64,000 nucleotides of DNA from Xanthomarina maritima (GTDB lineage: Bacteria > Bacteroidota > Bacteroidia > Flavobacteriales > Flavobacteriaceae), in contig NZ_VSFC01000012.1 in the NCBI RefSeq assembly GCF_008084905.1, forward strand, positions 185,912 to 249,911. The letters are read 5' to 3'. Shown here one piece after another: positions 17,527 to 26,243 of this stretch (its first letter is position 1; every line of letters starts with the position of its first letter). The position numbers were made by a program, and so were the translations under genes. A model generated the notes under the pieces. It did no database searches, was not told the DNA's origin, and saw only the letters and a program-made list of their open reading frames with translations.

Positions 17527-18382
17527 AGATTCAGAATTAATTTTAAATACAGATGGTAGTATTTATCATTTAAATTTAAAACCAGAACATATAGCTCACG
17601 ACATCATTTTAGTTGGAGATCAAGATCGTGTAGAAAAAATTACAAAGCACTTTGATAGTATTGAATTTTCTACTCAAAAACGAGAATTTAAAACACAAAC
17701 GGGAATCTATAAAGGCAAACGATTAACTGTTCTTTCAACAGGAATTGGACCAGATAATATTGATATTGTTTTAAATGAATTGGACGCTTTAGTAAACATT
17801 GATTTAAAAACTAGAAAACTAAAAGAAAACCACACAAGTCTTAATTTTGTTCGCGTTGGAACTTCTGGTTCTTTACAAGCAGATGTTCCAGTAGATGGGT
17901 TTGTAATAAGTTCTCATGGATTGGATTTAAATGGCATGCTTCATTTTTATAAAATTGATGATATTATTAATCCAGACATTGAAAATGCTTTTATTGAATA
18001 CACAAATTGGAATTCAAACAAAGCAAGACCAATTGTTATTAATAACAGTAAAAAGCTTGAAGTAATATTTGACAGCAATCAAGTATACAAAGGATTAACA
18101 GCTACAGCTGGTGGTTTTTATGGTCCACAAGGACGTATATTAAGATTACCATTAGAAGATCCAGAATTAAATAAAAAAATGGATACATTTAGTTTTCAAG
18201 GTATGCGAATTACAAATTTTGAAATGGAAACATCTGTAATTTATGGATTATCTAAACTACTTGGTCATCATGCGCTTTCACTTAATGCCATTATTGCAAA
18301 TAGAGCTACAGGTCAATTTAGTAAAGACCCAAAAGCAGTAGTTGAGAAATTAATAACTTACACATTAAATAAACTAGTGTAA
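17516..18382 (+). CDS. Nucleoside phosphorylase (PNP/UDP family)
   Basis: The 288-residue cytosolic protein matches the uridine/purine phosphorylase fold: ILVGDQDRVEKI (31-42), STGIGPDNIDIVLNEL with the phosphate-contacting region, FVRVGTSGSL (116-125) and the nucleoside-site block RITNFEMETSVIYGLS near 236-251, where FEMET carries the ribose-binding Glu. It would split nucleosides to base and ribose 1-phosphate. The ATG lies within the end of the DUF1835 gene. Nucleoside specificity cannot be decided. Confidence 0.9.
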   Translation: MSIKDSELILNTDGSIYHLNLKPEHIAHDIILVGDQDRVEKITKHFDSIEFSTQKREFKTQTGIYKGKRLTVLSTGIGPDNIDIVLNELDALVNIDLKTRKLKENHTSLNFVRVGTSGSLQADVPVDGFVISSHGLDLNGMLHFYKIDDIINPDIENAFIEYTNWNSNKARPIVINNSKKLEVIFDSNQVYKGLTATAGGFYGPQGRILRLPLEDPELNKKMDTFSFQGMRITNFEMETSVIYGLSKLLGHHALSLNAIIANRATGQFSKDPKAVVEKLITYTLNKLV

Positions 18383-18417
18383 ATATTTTTATTCTTTAAA
18401 AAAAACAAACTATTTCA

Positions 18418-19272
18418 ATGAAAACTATTCATATTGGTGGTGTTCCAGAGCATTTTAATTTAGCATGGTATTTAGCACTTAAACAAGGATATTTTAAGAA
18501 AGCTGGACTAAATGTTAGATGGGAAGATTATCCTAGTGGTACAGGAGCAATGACCAAAGCATTAAGAAAAGAAGAAATTGATATAGCTGTTATATTAACA
18601 GAAGGTATTATAAAAGACATTGTTGAAGGAAATCCAAGCAAAATAATTCAAACCTTTGTTCAAACACCTTTAATTTGGGGAATTCATGTAGCTAATAATT
18701 CTAGTTTTAATACTATTGATGATATAAAAGGTAAAAAAGCTGCTATAAGTCGTTATGGCTCTGGTTCTCATTTAATGGCTTATATAAATGCCAAAAATAA
18801 TAATTGGAATATAGAAACAGATTTACAATTTGAAGTTATTAAAAATCTAGAAGGAGCTGTAGAAGGCTTAACGCAAGGCAAAGCTGATTACTTTATGTGG
18901 GAAAAATTTATGACAAAACCTCTCGTAGATGAAGGTATATTTAGACGTATTGGAAATTGCCCAACTCCATGGCCTTGTTTTGTAATTGCAGTTAGAAATG
19001 AATCTTTAGAGCTGTATAAAGAGGAGATTATTAAGATTATTAAGATTATTAATAATATAACTTTAAACTTTAAAGAAATTCCAAATATAGATAGACTTAT
19101 AGCTGAAAGATATTCTCAGAAAATTGAAGATGTTCAAGAATGGTTATCATTAACAGAATGGTCGCAAGAAGTTGTAAATGAAGATACTATTGATACTATT
19201 CAAAATCAATTATTAGCATTAAATATCATTTCAAAAAAACTTGAATATTCTAAATTAGTTACATTAATTTAA
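18418..19272 (+). CDS. Solute-binding-protein-fold protein without signal peptide (Ca3427/NMT1-like)
   Basis: The 284-residue protein has the type 2 periplasmic-binding fold of the NMT1/THI5 relatives: HIGGVPEHFNLAWYLALKQGYF at the N terminus, EEIDIAVILTEG (51-62), then DDIKGKKAAISRYGSGSH. The chain begins directly at the fold without a signal peptide, so it is probably cytosolic, as in the Ca3427-like group, not an ABC transporter receptor. No permease or ATPase is nearby. It lies 35 bp behind the nucleoside phosphorylase. A triple ATTATTAAG repeat at 19026-19050 encodes an Ile/Lys run. Ligand unknown. Confidence 0.8.
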   Translation: MKTIHIGGVPEHFNLAWYLALKQGYFKKAGLNVRWEDYPSGTGAMTKALRKEEIDIAVILTEGIIKDIVEGNPSKIIQTFVQTPLIWGIHVANNSSFNTIDDIKGKKAAISRYGSGSHLMAYINAKNNNWNIETDLQFEVIKNLEGAVEGLTQGKADYFMWEKFMTKPLVDEGIFRRIGNCPTPWPCFVIAVRNESLELYKEEIIKIIKIINNITLNFKEIPNIDRLIAERYSQKIEDVQEWLSLTEWSQEVVNEDTIDTIQNQLLALNIISKKLEYSKLVTLI

Positions 19273-19358
19273 CATATTTACAATGTAAAAAGACCTAACT
19301 ATCACTCTATTATAAATTAAAATGTTAAAAAATATTTAGGAAATTAAGTCTAATCACT

Positions 19359-19366
19359 TATATTTG
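19359..19366 (+). promoter_or_regulatory. Promoter -7 element of the small membrane protein gene
   Basis: TATATTTG exactly matches TAnnTTTG and lies 32 bp before the ATG at 19399. It supports the small ORF as an independently expressed gene. Confidence 0.55.
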
Positions 19367-19398
19367 TCCATATCAGTAATAAACAAACCCAATTGCTT

Positions 19399-19581
19399 AT
19401 GTTATTGACCATTACTTTAATTCTTTCTTTTCTAGTTATAGTTAATTTTTTATTGCTATTTTTTAGTTGCAATAAAACAACTAGACGAACTGAAATAAAA
19501 GAAAACCGACCTACTATTATAATAAATAATAAAGTTACCAATCAACAGGCTTCAACCCAGCTTGCTCCAACAGGTAGTTAG
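19399..19581 (+). CDS. Small single-pass membrane protein (60 aa)
   Basis: The ATG at 19399 gives 60 residues: one hydrophobic helix (about 3-24, ending FLLLFFSC), a basic Lys/Arg stretch (NKTTRRTEIKE), and a polar tail ending QLAPTGS. An in-frame TTG six bases upstream is a less likely start. A TAnnTTTG promoter sits at 19359-19366. The positive-inside rule places the tail in the cytosol. The last 47 bp overlap the 3' end of the ung gene on the other strand. The family is not named, but the layout looks like a real small protein. Confidence 0.65.
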   Translation: MLLTITLILSFLVIVNFLLLFFSCNKTTRRTEIKENRPTIIINNKVTNQQASTQLAPTGS

Positions 19582-20200
19582 CTTTTCTAAAGTGTTTATT
19601 TCCAAACCAATACCCTCTGTTTGCACTTAAAGGGGAAGGATGACCACATGCTAAAACAAAATGTTTATTCTTATTTATTAATTTAGTTTTTTTCTTAGCA
19701 AATCCACCCCAAAGTAGGAATATAACTTTCTCTTTATTTTCATTAATAGTCTTAATTACTTCATCTGTGAATTTTTCCCAACCTTTGTTTTGATGACTTC
19801 CAGCAACATTTTCTCTTACAGTTAATGTAGCATTTAATAAAAAGACGCCTTGCTCTGCCCAACGCATTAAATTTCCACTTTTAGGATATGGAATTCCTAG
19901 ATCTTGTTCTAATTCTTTAAATATATTAATTAAAGAAGGAGGATGTTTAATGCCATCATTTACTGAGAAACACAATCCATTAGCTTGACCAATACCATGA
20001 TATGGATCTTGACCAATGATTACTACTTTTACATCTTGTAAAGAACATTGAGTAAAAGCATTAAAGATATTAGACTCTGGTGGAAAACAATTATTATTTA
20101 AATATTCTTGAGTAACAAAGGTATTTAATGATTGAAAATAAGGTTTATTTATTTCATTTTCGAAAAAAGGCAGCCAGCTATTGTCTATATTAATTGTCAT
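19535..20200 (-). CDS. ung: Uracil-DNA glycosylase, family 1
   Basis: The 221-residue enzyme removes uracil from DNA at the start of base excision repair. The water-activating motif GQDPYHG is at 63-69 (catalytic D65), LLNATLTVRE (121-130) forms the uracil pocket region, and the DNA-intercalation motif HPSPLS lies at 187-192. Full length for the family. The 3' end overlaps the small membrane protein gene by 47 bp in antisense orientation. Confidence 0.97.
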   Translation of the reverse strand: MTINIDNSWLPFFENEINKPYFQSLNTFVTQEYLNNNCFPPESNIFNAFTQCSLQDVKVVIIGQDPYHGIGQANGLCFSVNDGIKHPPSLINIFKELEQDLGIPYPKSGNLMRWAEQGVFLLNATLTVRENVAGSHQNKGWEKFTDEVIKTINENKEKVIFLLWGGFAKKKTKLINKNKHFVLACGHPSPLSANRGYWFGNKHFRKANYLLEQAGLKPVDW

Positions 20201-20268
20201 TTTTTATCTTCGTCTTTATGTCTCGACTAAAATAATATTATCTTTATTCTAAATAAAATATTAAATAC

Positions 20269-21762
20269 TTGAAAAATCTAAAATTTCCAACAGCTCAAAC
20301 TATTTTAATAATAATTGCTGCTGCTGTAGCACTTCTAACCTGGATAATTCCAGCTGGAAAGTATGATTCCCTATCATATAATAAGGATTCCAACACATTT
20401 ACAAGAAGTCATTTAGAAAGTTCTACTACTCTAGAAGCAACTCAAACTACTTTAGATAATTTAAATATAAAAATTCCACTTGAAAAATTTACTAGTGGAG
20501 ATATTTGGAAACCTATTTCAATTCCAAATACATATCAAGAGGTAGAAGCTAGACCACAAGGGTTAGTAGCTTTTTTTGAATCGCCAATAAAAGGAATAAT
20601 TGAAGCTGCAGACATTATATTCTTAGTATTGATTATTGGAGGTTTAATTGGTATAATGAATTTAACTGGAACCTTTGATGCAGGAATAACATGGTTAGCA
20701 AATGCTTTAAAAGGTCATGAATATATTTTAATTGTATTTGTAACTGTATTAATTGCATTAGGTGGTACAACTTTTGGACTAGCAGAAGAAACCATTGCCT
20801 TCTACCCTATTTTAATTCCTATGTTTTTAGCAGCAAAGTATGATGCTATTGTGCCTTTAGCAGCAATTTATATTGGCTCTTCTATAGGAACCATGTGTTC
20901 TACTGTTAATCCGTTTAGTGTTATTATAGCTTCAGATGCAGCAGGAATAAACTGGACTACAGGTTTTTCAGGGAGATTGATAATGCTTCTTTTAGGTACT
21001 TTAATTTGTATTATTTATATTCTTCGTTATGCAAGTCGCGTTAAAAAAGACCCTTCAAAATCTATTATTTATAGTCAGAAAGAACAAATTGAAATGCTTT
21101 TTGGAACTTCTTCAAATTCTGAAATTAAATTAACGAATAGATTACGTCTCATTCTATTAATTTTCGCCATGTGTTTTGTAGTTATGATATATGGTGTTTC
21201 TCAGTTAGAATGGTGGTTTATAGAAATGACAACTGTTTTTTTAGTTGGAGCTATATTAATAGGAATTATAGCCAAAATACAAGAAGCCACTTTTGTTGAC
21301 ACCTTTGTAAAAGGTGCCGGCGAATTACTAGGAGTTGCTATTATTATCGGCATAGCTAGAGGTGTCTCTGTATTAATGGAAGATGGTTTTATTAGCGATA
21401 CCTTATTATACCATTCTAGTAGTATCACTGAAGGAATGAATAAAGGTGTTTTTGCAAATGCCATGCTATTTATCTATGGTGGGTTATCATTTTTTATTCC
21501 TAGTTCTTCTGGAATGGCAGTTTTAACAATGCCAATTATGTCTCCTTTAGCTGATACCGTTGGTTTTGGAAGAGAAATAATAGTAAACTGTTATCAATAT
21601 GGCATGGGATTATTTGCTTTTATTAATCCAACTGGTTTAATTTTAGCTTCCTTGGCTATTGTAAAAGTTGGTTATGATAAATGGTTGAAATTTGTAATGC
21701 CTTTAGTTATCATATTAACTGTGTTTACTATGATTATGCTCACTATTTTAGTTTATATCTAA
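20269..21762 (+). CDS. YfcC family carrier (C4-dicarboxylate/amino-acid type)
   Basis: The 497-residue integral membrane protein belongs to the YfcC/DcuC-like carriers: N-terminal helix followed by LLTWIIPAGKYD, about 12 hydrophobic segments, GGTTFGLAEETIAFYP in the middle and SFFIPSSSGMAVLTMPIM late in the chain, both re-entrant-loop-like blocks. Start is TTG at 20269; no suitable ATG exists before the first membrane helix. Substrate is probably an organic acid or amino acid; this cannot be refined. It abuts the convergent hydrolase gene with no gap and no visible terminator. Confidence 0.87.
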   Translation: MKNLKFPTAQTILIIIAAAVALLTWIIPAGKYDSLSYNKDSNTFTRSHLESSTTLEATQTTLDNLNIKIPLEKFTSGDIWKPISIPNTYQEVEARPQGLVAFFESPIKGIIEAADIIFLVLIIGGLIGIMNLTGTFDAGITWLANALKGHEYILIVFVTVLIALGGTTFGLAEETIAFYPILIPMFLAAKYDAIVPLAAIYIGSSIGTMCSTVNPFSVIIASDAAGINWTTGFSGRLIMLLLGTLICIIYILRYASRVKKDPSKSIIYSQKEQIEMLFGTSSNSEIKLTNRLRLILLIFAMCFVVMIYGVSQLEWWFIEMTTVFLVGAILIGIIAKIQEATFVDTFVKGAGELLGVAIIIGIARGVSVLMEDGFISDTLLYHSSSITEGMNKGVFANAMLFIYGGLSFFIPSSSGMAVLTMPIMSPLADTVGFGREIIVNCYQYGMGLFAFINPTGLILASLAIVKVGYDKWLKFVMPLVIILTVFTMIMLTILVYI

Positions 21763-22719
21763 TTATTTATCTTTTAAAAAATTTAGAATATTTTCATTAA
21801 CAGTTTCTGCCTGATCAATTGATAGAAAGTGACCAGCATTATTTATAACTTCACCTTGGCCTTTATTAATAAGTTTTTTGGTTAAGAAAATGCTCTTTTC
21901 ATTATTTATCATATCATCATCTCCAATTAACACTAAAACAGGCATTTTTAAAGACTTAAAATCTTGTTTTGAAAAAGGCATCATATCTACCACAAATTTA
22001 TTTATTGAATCTTTTTCTGTAGCTATGGCATATTGCTCAATATATGTTTTGTTAATATTATCAACATTACTAGACATAGATTCTAAAGTTTCTTGAATTT
22101 GTTTTTCTTTTGAAGAAAAAGTATAAATTATATTTTTTAATAAGTTTGTGCTAGGTCTTATCCAAATAAATGTTTGAGCAGGACTTAATAAAATCATACT
22201 TTTTATATTTTCCTGTTGTTGCAATGCTATATTGACAGCAAGCCAACCACCTCTTGACGCTCCAATAAGATGAAACTTTTCAAGATTTAATTTTTTAAAA
22301 ATCTCATGATACCATTCAGCAATTTGATTTGTATTTTCAAAATCTTTTGTAATAAATGATTTTCCAGGTTCTAATATAAAATCGATAGCAAATACTCGAT
22401 AATCATTAGATAAAGCTTTAATATTAGGATACCACATAGTAGAACTAGCATTCATTCCATGCAGAAGAACTACAGAATCTTTGTTATTACTACCTGTTAC
22501 AATAACATGAGCAATACCATAATTGGTAGGAATATAAAGTTCCTCAAATGGAATATCCCAAAGTTTCATTGTCGCATCATATGCATCAAAATAAGCTTTA
22601 TGTTCAGACTGAATATTAGTAATATATTCAGGTTCATCAGTATATTTTAAATAGTCGTTCTTACAATTGAATACGCTTATGAAAAAAAAGCAAAGACAAA
22701 ATATTTTTAACTTTTGCAT
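21763..22719 (-). CDS. Alpha/beta hydrolase, lipoprotein
   Basis: The 318-residue protein has a lipoprotein signal ending VFNC (Cys19) and an alpha/beta hydrolase fold. VLLHGMN (84-90) forms the oxyanion region, GASRG (153-157) places the nucleophile Ser155, the GDDDM segment supplies the likely acid and NAGHFLS the catalytic His. It is an envelope esterase or related enzyme with unknown substrate. The stop codon directly follows the stop of the convergent YfcC gene. Confidence 0.88.
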   Translation of the reverse strand: MQKLKIFCLCFFFISVFNCKNDYLKYTDEPEYITNIQSEHKAYFDAYDATMKLWDIPFEELYIPTNYGIAHVIVTGSNNKDSVVLLHGMNASSTMWYPNIKALSNDYRVFAIDFILEPGKSFITKDFENTNQIAEWYHEIFKKLNLEKFHLIGASRGGWLAVNIALQQQENIKSMILLSPAQTFIWIRPSTNLLKNIIYTFSSKEKQIQETLESMSSNVDNINKTYIEQYAIATEKDSINKFVVDMMPFSKQDFKSLKMPVLVLIGDDDMINNEKSIFLTKKLINKGQGEVINNAGHFLSIDQAETVNENILNFLKDK

Positions 22720-22790
22720 CTATCTATTTATTAATTTAAATTCAAATCTACATAATTATTAATCTAATTTCATCATTAAAACTTAATACG

Positions 22791-22798
22791 TAACTTTG
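22791..22798 (+). promoter_or_regulatory. Promoter -7 element of the mutS2 gene
   Basis: TAACTTTG matches TAnnTTTG and lies 20 bp before the ATG at 22819. Confidence 0.5.
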
Positions 22799-22818
22799 TT
22801 TTTTAAAAAGTATTATAC

Positions 22819-25011
22819 ATGCCTGTTTCAAAGGAAAAAACACACATCCATATTCATAATAAAACTTTACAAGATTTAGAATTAGCAACAGTTTTAAATC
22901 AAGTAAGCGAGTTGTGTATTACTGCCTTAGGTCATGAAAAAACATTGGAAATCCAACCTTATAGTAATAAAAAGCTAGTTTTAAATGCATTAGACTTGAC
23001 AAACGAGTATTTAGCTTCTTTTTATAATGAAAATAGAATTCCAAACCATGGGTTTGAAACAATAAGTAAAGAAATTAAGCTTTTAAAAATTGAAAACACA
23101 TATTTAGAAACTCATAGTTTTAAAAAAATTGTATCTATATCTTTAACTTCAAATGAAATAATTTTATTCTTAAGAAAGTTTGAAGAATATTATCCAAGTT
23201 TAAATAATTATGCTTCTAATATAGAAGTAACAAAAGCTATAATTGAAGAAATTGATAGGATTGTAGATCGATTTGGAGATGTTAAAGACTCCTCTTCCTC
23301 TCTTCTTTTTGAACTTAGACAGCAAATTAACAAGTTAAAAGGTAAAATTAACCAGAGTTTTGCAACTGCATTAAACACATATCATCAATTAGAATATCTT
23401 GACGATATTAGAGAATCTGTTGTAGATAATAAACGTGTTCTAGCTGTTAAAGCCATGTATAGACGTAAAGTTCGTGGAGCAATTATGGGTGGAAGTAAAA
23501 CAGGAAGTATTGTTTATATTGAACCTGAAACCACCTTACAATATACGAGAGAATTAAATAATCTGGAATACGAAGAGAATGAGGAAGTTATAAGAATTTT
23601 AAAAGCTCTTACAAATTTTATTAGACCCTTTTTACCTCTCTTAAAACAATATCAGGATTTTTTGACTGAATTGGATGTAATTTCTGCTAAAGCAAAATAT
23701 GCTAAATCTTTGAATGCCATACTTCCTGAAATTAACCAGGACAGAGAATTGTATCTTAGAGACGCTTATCATCCATTACTTTATTTAAGCAATGTAAAAA
23801 AGAATACGAAAACATTTCCTCAAACTATAGAACTCAATCAAGAGAATAGAATCATTGTTATCTCTGGTCCAAATGCTGGAGGAAAAAGTATTACTTTAAA
23901 AACTGTAGGACTACTTCAACTTATGTTGCAAAGTGGTTTATTAATTCCTGTTCACGAGAGAAGTAAAGTATTTCTATTCGATAGAATTATCACAGATATT
24001 GGCGATAATCAATCTATAGAAAATCATTTAAGCACCTATAGTTATCGATTAAAACAGATGAATTACTTTTTGAAAAAATGTAATAAAAACACTTTGTTCT
24101 TAATTGATGAATTTGGCACAGGAAGCGACCCTGAATTGGGTGGAGCATTAGCAGAAACTTTTTTGGAAGAGTTTTATCATCGTGAAGCTTTTGGAATCAT
24201 CACAACTCATTATTCTAATTTAAAAATTCTTGCTAGCGAATTACCTTATATGCAGAATGCTAATATGATGTTCGATGAAAAATCTTTGGAGCCTGTTTAT
24301 AAATTAGCACTTGGTCAAGCAGGAAGTTCCTTTACGTTTGAAGTCGCTCAAAAAAATGGAATTCCATATAGTTTAATAAATAGAGCAAAAAAGAAAATTG
24401 AACGTGGCAAAGTACGCTTCGATAAAACTATAGCAAAACTCCAAAAAGAGCGATCTAAACTAGAAAAAACAGAACAATCTTTAAAAGTTAACGAACGCAA
24501 AAAACAGTCTGAAGCAGATAAACTAGAAGAGATTAATACCAAAATACAAAAAAAGTTAGAAAGCTATCAAGAGTTGTATGACAGTAATCAAAGACTTATT
24601 TATTTAGGACAGAAAATAAATGATCTTTCAGAAAAATATTTTGAAAATAAGAAAAAGCAAGAACTTATGGACGAGCTTTTTAAAATAGTGCAAGTCGAAA
24701 ATTCCAAACGCAAAAAAGTATCAGTAAAACAAAAAAAGGCTGAAAAAGCAAAAGAACAACAGGTAAAAAAAGAAGCAGAAAAAAAAGTAGATATTATTAG
24801 AAAAAAGAAAAAAGACACCAAAACTAAGGATGCTTTAAAACCACCTGTGCCTAAGCCTAAGTTAAAAGTTGGCGATCGTGTTCGCTTAGAAGATGGTCGA
24901 GCTGTTGGAAGTATTGATAGTATTGAAAAAAATAAAGCTATAGTAAATTATGGCATGTTTACAACCAATGTAAGTTTAGAACAGTTAGAACTTGTAGAAG
25001 CATTAAAATAG
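22819..25011 (+). CDS. MutS2-type ATPase lacking the Smr domain
   Basis: The 730-residue protein has the MutS core (domain III helices 1-330) and the ABC-type ATPase: Walker A GPNAGGKS (350-357), Walker B LIDEFGTGSDP (about 424-434) and the THYSNLK switch. A Lys/Glu-rich coiled coil follows (about 510-660) and the chain ends with a small beta KOW-like domain (KLKVGDRVRLEDGRAVG). The C-terminal Smr nuclease domain of classical MutS2 is absent: the sequence stops where Smr would begin. Known MutS2 roles include suppression of recombination and rescue of collided ribosomes. It heads an operon with the DCC gene 1 bp downstream. Confidence 0.9.
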   Translation: MPVSKEKTHIHIHNKTLQDLELATVLNQVSELCITALGHEKTLEIQPYSNKKLVLNALDLTNEYLASFYNENRIPNHGFETISKEIKLLKIENTYLETHSFKKIVSISLTSNEIILFLRKFEEYYPSLNNYASNIEVTKAIIEEIDRIVDRFGDVKDSSSSLLFELRQQINKLKGKINQSFATALNTYHQLEYLDDIRESVVDNKRVLAVKAMYRRKVRGAIMGGSKTGSIVYIEPETTLQYTRELNNLEYEENEEVIRILKALTNFIRPFLPLLKQYQDFLTELDVISAKAKYAKSLNAILPEINQDRELYLRDAYHPLLYLSNVKKNTKTFPQTIELNQENRIIVISGPNAGGKSITLKTVGLLQLMLQSGLLIPVHERSKVFLFDRIITDIGDNQSIENHLSTYSYRLKQMNYFLKKCNKNTLFLIDEFGTGSDPELGGALAETFLEEFYHREAFGIITTHYSNLKILASELPYMQNANMMFDEKSLEPVYKLALGQAGSSFTFEVAQKNGIPYSLINRAKKKIERGKVRFDKTIAKLQKERSKLEKTEQSLKVNERKKQSEADKLEEINTKIQKKLESYQELYDSNQRLIYLGQKINDLSEKYFENKKKQELMDELFKIVQVENSKRKKVSVKQKKAEKAKEQQVKKEAEKKVDIIRKKKKDTKTKDALKPPVPKPKLKVGDRVRLEDGRAVGSIDSIEKNKAIVNYGMFTTNVSLEQLELVEALK

Positions 25012-25012
25012 G

Positions 25013-25429
25013 ATGATAGATATCCCAAAAAACAAACAACTAATTTTATTCGATGGTGTTTGCAACTTATGCAATGCAACCGTTCAATACATTATTAAAC
25101 ATGATAAAAATAATATTTTCCTGTTTGCTCCATTGCAAGGTGAAACAGGTAAAGAGATAATTAATCAGTTTAAGATTGACACATCAAAGGTTGACTCTAT
25201 CTTACTTTATAAAAATGAAAATAAGTTATTCTATAAATCTACTGCTGCATTAAAAATATTTTCTAAACTTAGTTTTCCAATAAACCTATTGGCTATATTT
25301 TTAATTGTTCCATCTTTCATTCGAAATTTTGTTTACGATTATATGGCAACCAACCGTTATGCTTGGTATGGCAAACAAAAAGAATGTATGATTCCTACAG
25401 ATAAATTAAAAGCAAAATTTTTAAGTTAG
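25013..25429 (+). CDS. DCC family thiol-disulfide oxidoreductase-like protein (DUF393)
   Basis: The 138-residue protein carries the name-giving motif: FDGVCNLCN (13-21, Asp14, Cys17, Cys20), followed by LFAPLQGETGK and the C-terminal NRYAWYGK block. This thioredoxin-like family has putative redox activity. A hydrophobic stretch near 85-105 may touch the membrane. The ATG is 1 bp behind the mutS2 stop, so the two are co-transcribed. Confidence 0.9.
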   Translation: MIDIPKNKQLILFDGVCNLCNATVQYIIKHDKNNIFLFAPLQGETGKEIINQFKIDTSKVDSILLYKNENKLFYKSTAALKIFSKLSFPINLLAIFLIVPSFIRNFVYDYMATNRYAWYGKQKECMIPTDKLKAKFLS

Positions 25430-25435
25430 TGCTTA

Positions 25436-25443
25436 TATATTTG
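25436..25443 (+). promoter_or_regulatory. Promoter -7 element of the outer-membrane protein gene
   Basis: TATATTTG matches TAnnTTTG. It ends only 7 bp before the ATG at 25451, which makes the second in-frame ATG at 25472 the better start. Confidence 0.55.
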
Positions 25444-25471
25444 TATATTTATGATACATTTGAAAAATACT

Positions 25472-26215
25472 ATGAGACACACAATTAAACCACTTTTTTT
25501 AGCTGTATTTTTTCTGATTTCGACCAATTCTTTTGCACAAGAAGAGGTGTCTCAATCTGAAAAAAGAATAGTTAAAAATGAAATTTCTTTTGAAGTCCTT
25601 CAGCTTATAAATGGAGTTTATCAACTTTCATATGAACGATATGTATGGAATAATTTTTCTGCAGCATTAGCTATAGGATATAAAGGAAAAGAAGGCATCA
25701 TTAAATTATCAGGAATTGATAATGACCAAATTAAAACGGGTGATGTTTATTATACAGGTTATCAAATAGCACCTGAGATTAGATATTATCTTAAGAAAAC
25801 ATCAAATAATAATTTGAACGGTTTTTATTTTGGGCTTTATTTGAAATTTTCCGATTATAAATCAACTCTTTCAGGTACTTATATTGATGATTTGGGTGTA
25901 AATTATGATATGGAATTTGATATGAAGTTAGATGTTACTTCTGTTGGATTTATGTTAGGATATAAGCTTCCGGTTACAAAAAGGTTTAATATTGACTTTA
26001 TGATTGCTGGACCAGGTTCAGGAAACTATAATTTTCAAATTAAAAATAAGAAAGATCTACCTGAAGAATTCTATGATGATTTAAACGATGCTCTTGAAGA
26101 ATATAGTATTCTAGACTTTATAAATTCAGATTTTAGATTTTCTGATGTGAATAATAAATCAAAATTTTCAGCATTTTCATTTAGATATGGAATTGCTGTT
26201 GGCTATACATTTTAA
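25472..26215 (+). CDS. Outer-membrane beta-barrel-like protein
   Basis: The chosen start (ATG 25472, supported by the promoter position) gives 247 residues beginning with a Sec signal peptide MRHTIKPLFLAVFFLISTN and cleavage after SFAQ. The mature chain alternates hydrophobic and polar residues in strand-like blocks (NEISFEVLQLING, FSAALAIGYKG, YQIAPEIRYYLK, VTSVGFMLGYKLP) and ends with an aromatic strand, FRYGIAVGYTF, as barrels recognised by BAM do. No named family. The gene lies 42 bp behind the DCC gene and 28 bp before the next lipoprotein gene. Confidence 0.8.
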   Translation: MRHTIKPLFLAVFFLISTNSFAQEEVSQSEKRIVKNEISFEVLQLINGVYQLSYERYVWNNFSAALAIGYKGKEGIIKLSGIDNDQIKTGDVYYTGYQIAPEIRYYLKKTSNNNLNGFYFGLYLKFSDYKSTLSGTYIDDLGVNYDMEFDMKLDVTSVGFMLGYKLPVTKRFNIDFMIAGPGSGNYNFQIKNKKDLPEEFYDDLNDALEEYSILDFINSDFRFSDVNNKSKFSAFSFRYGIAVGYTF

Positions 26216-26243
26216 CAATCAATTATATTTTTAACAAATTACT

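Noticed and set aside
19026-19050. Triple ATTATTAAG repeat as a possible regulatory or variable repeat
   Set aside because: It lies within a coding helix (Lys/Ile run), is in frame, and three 9-bp units do not break the gene.
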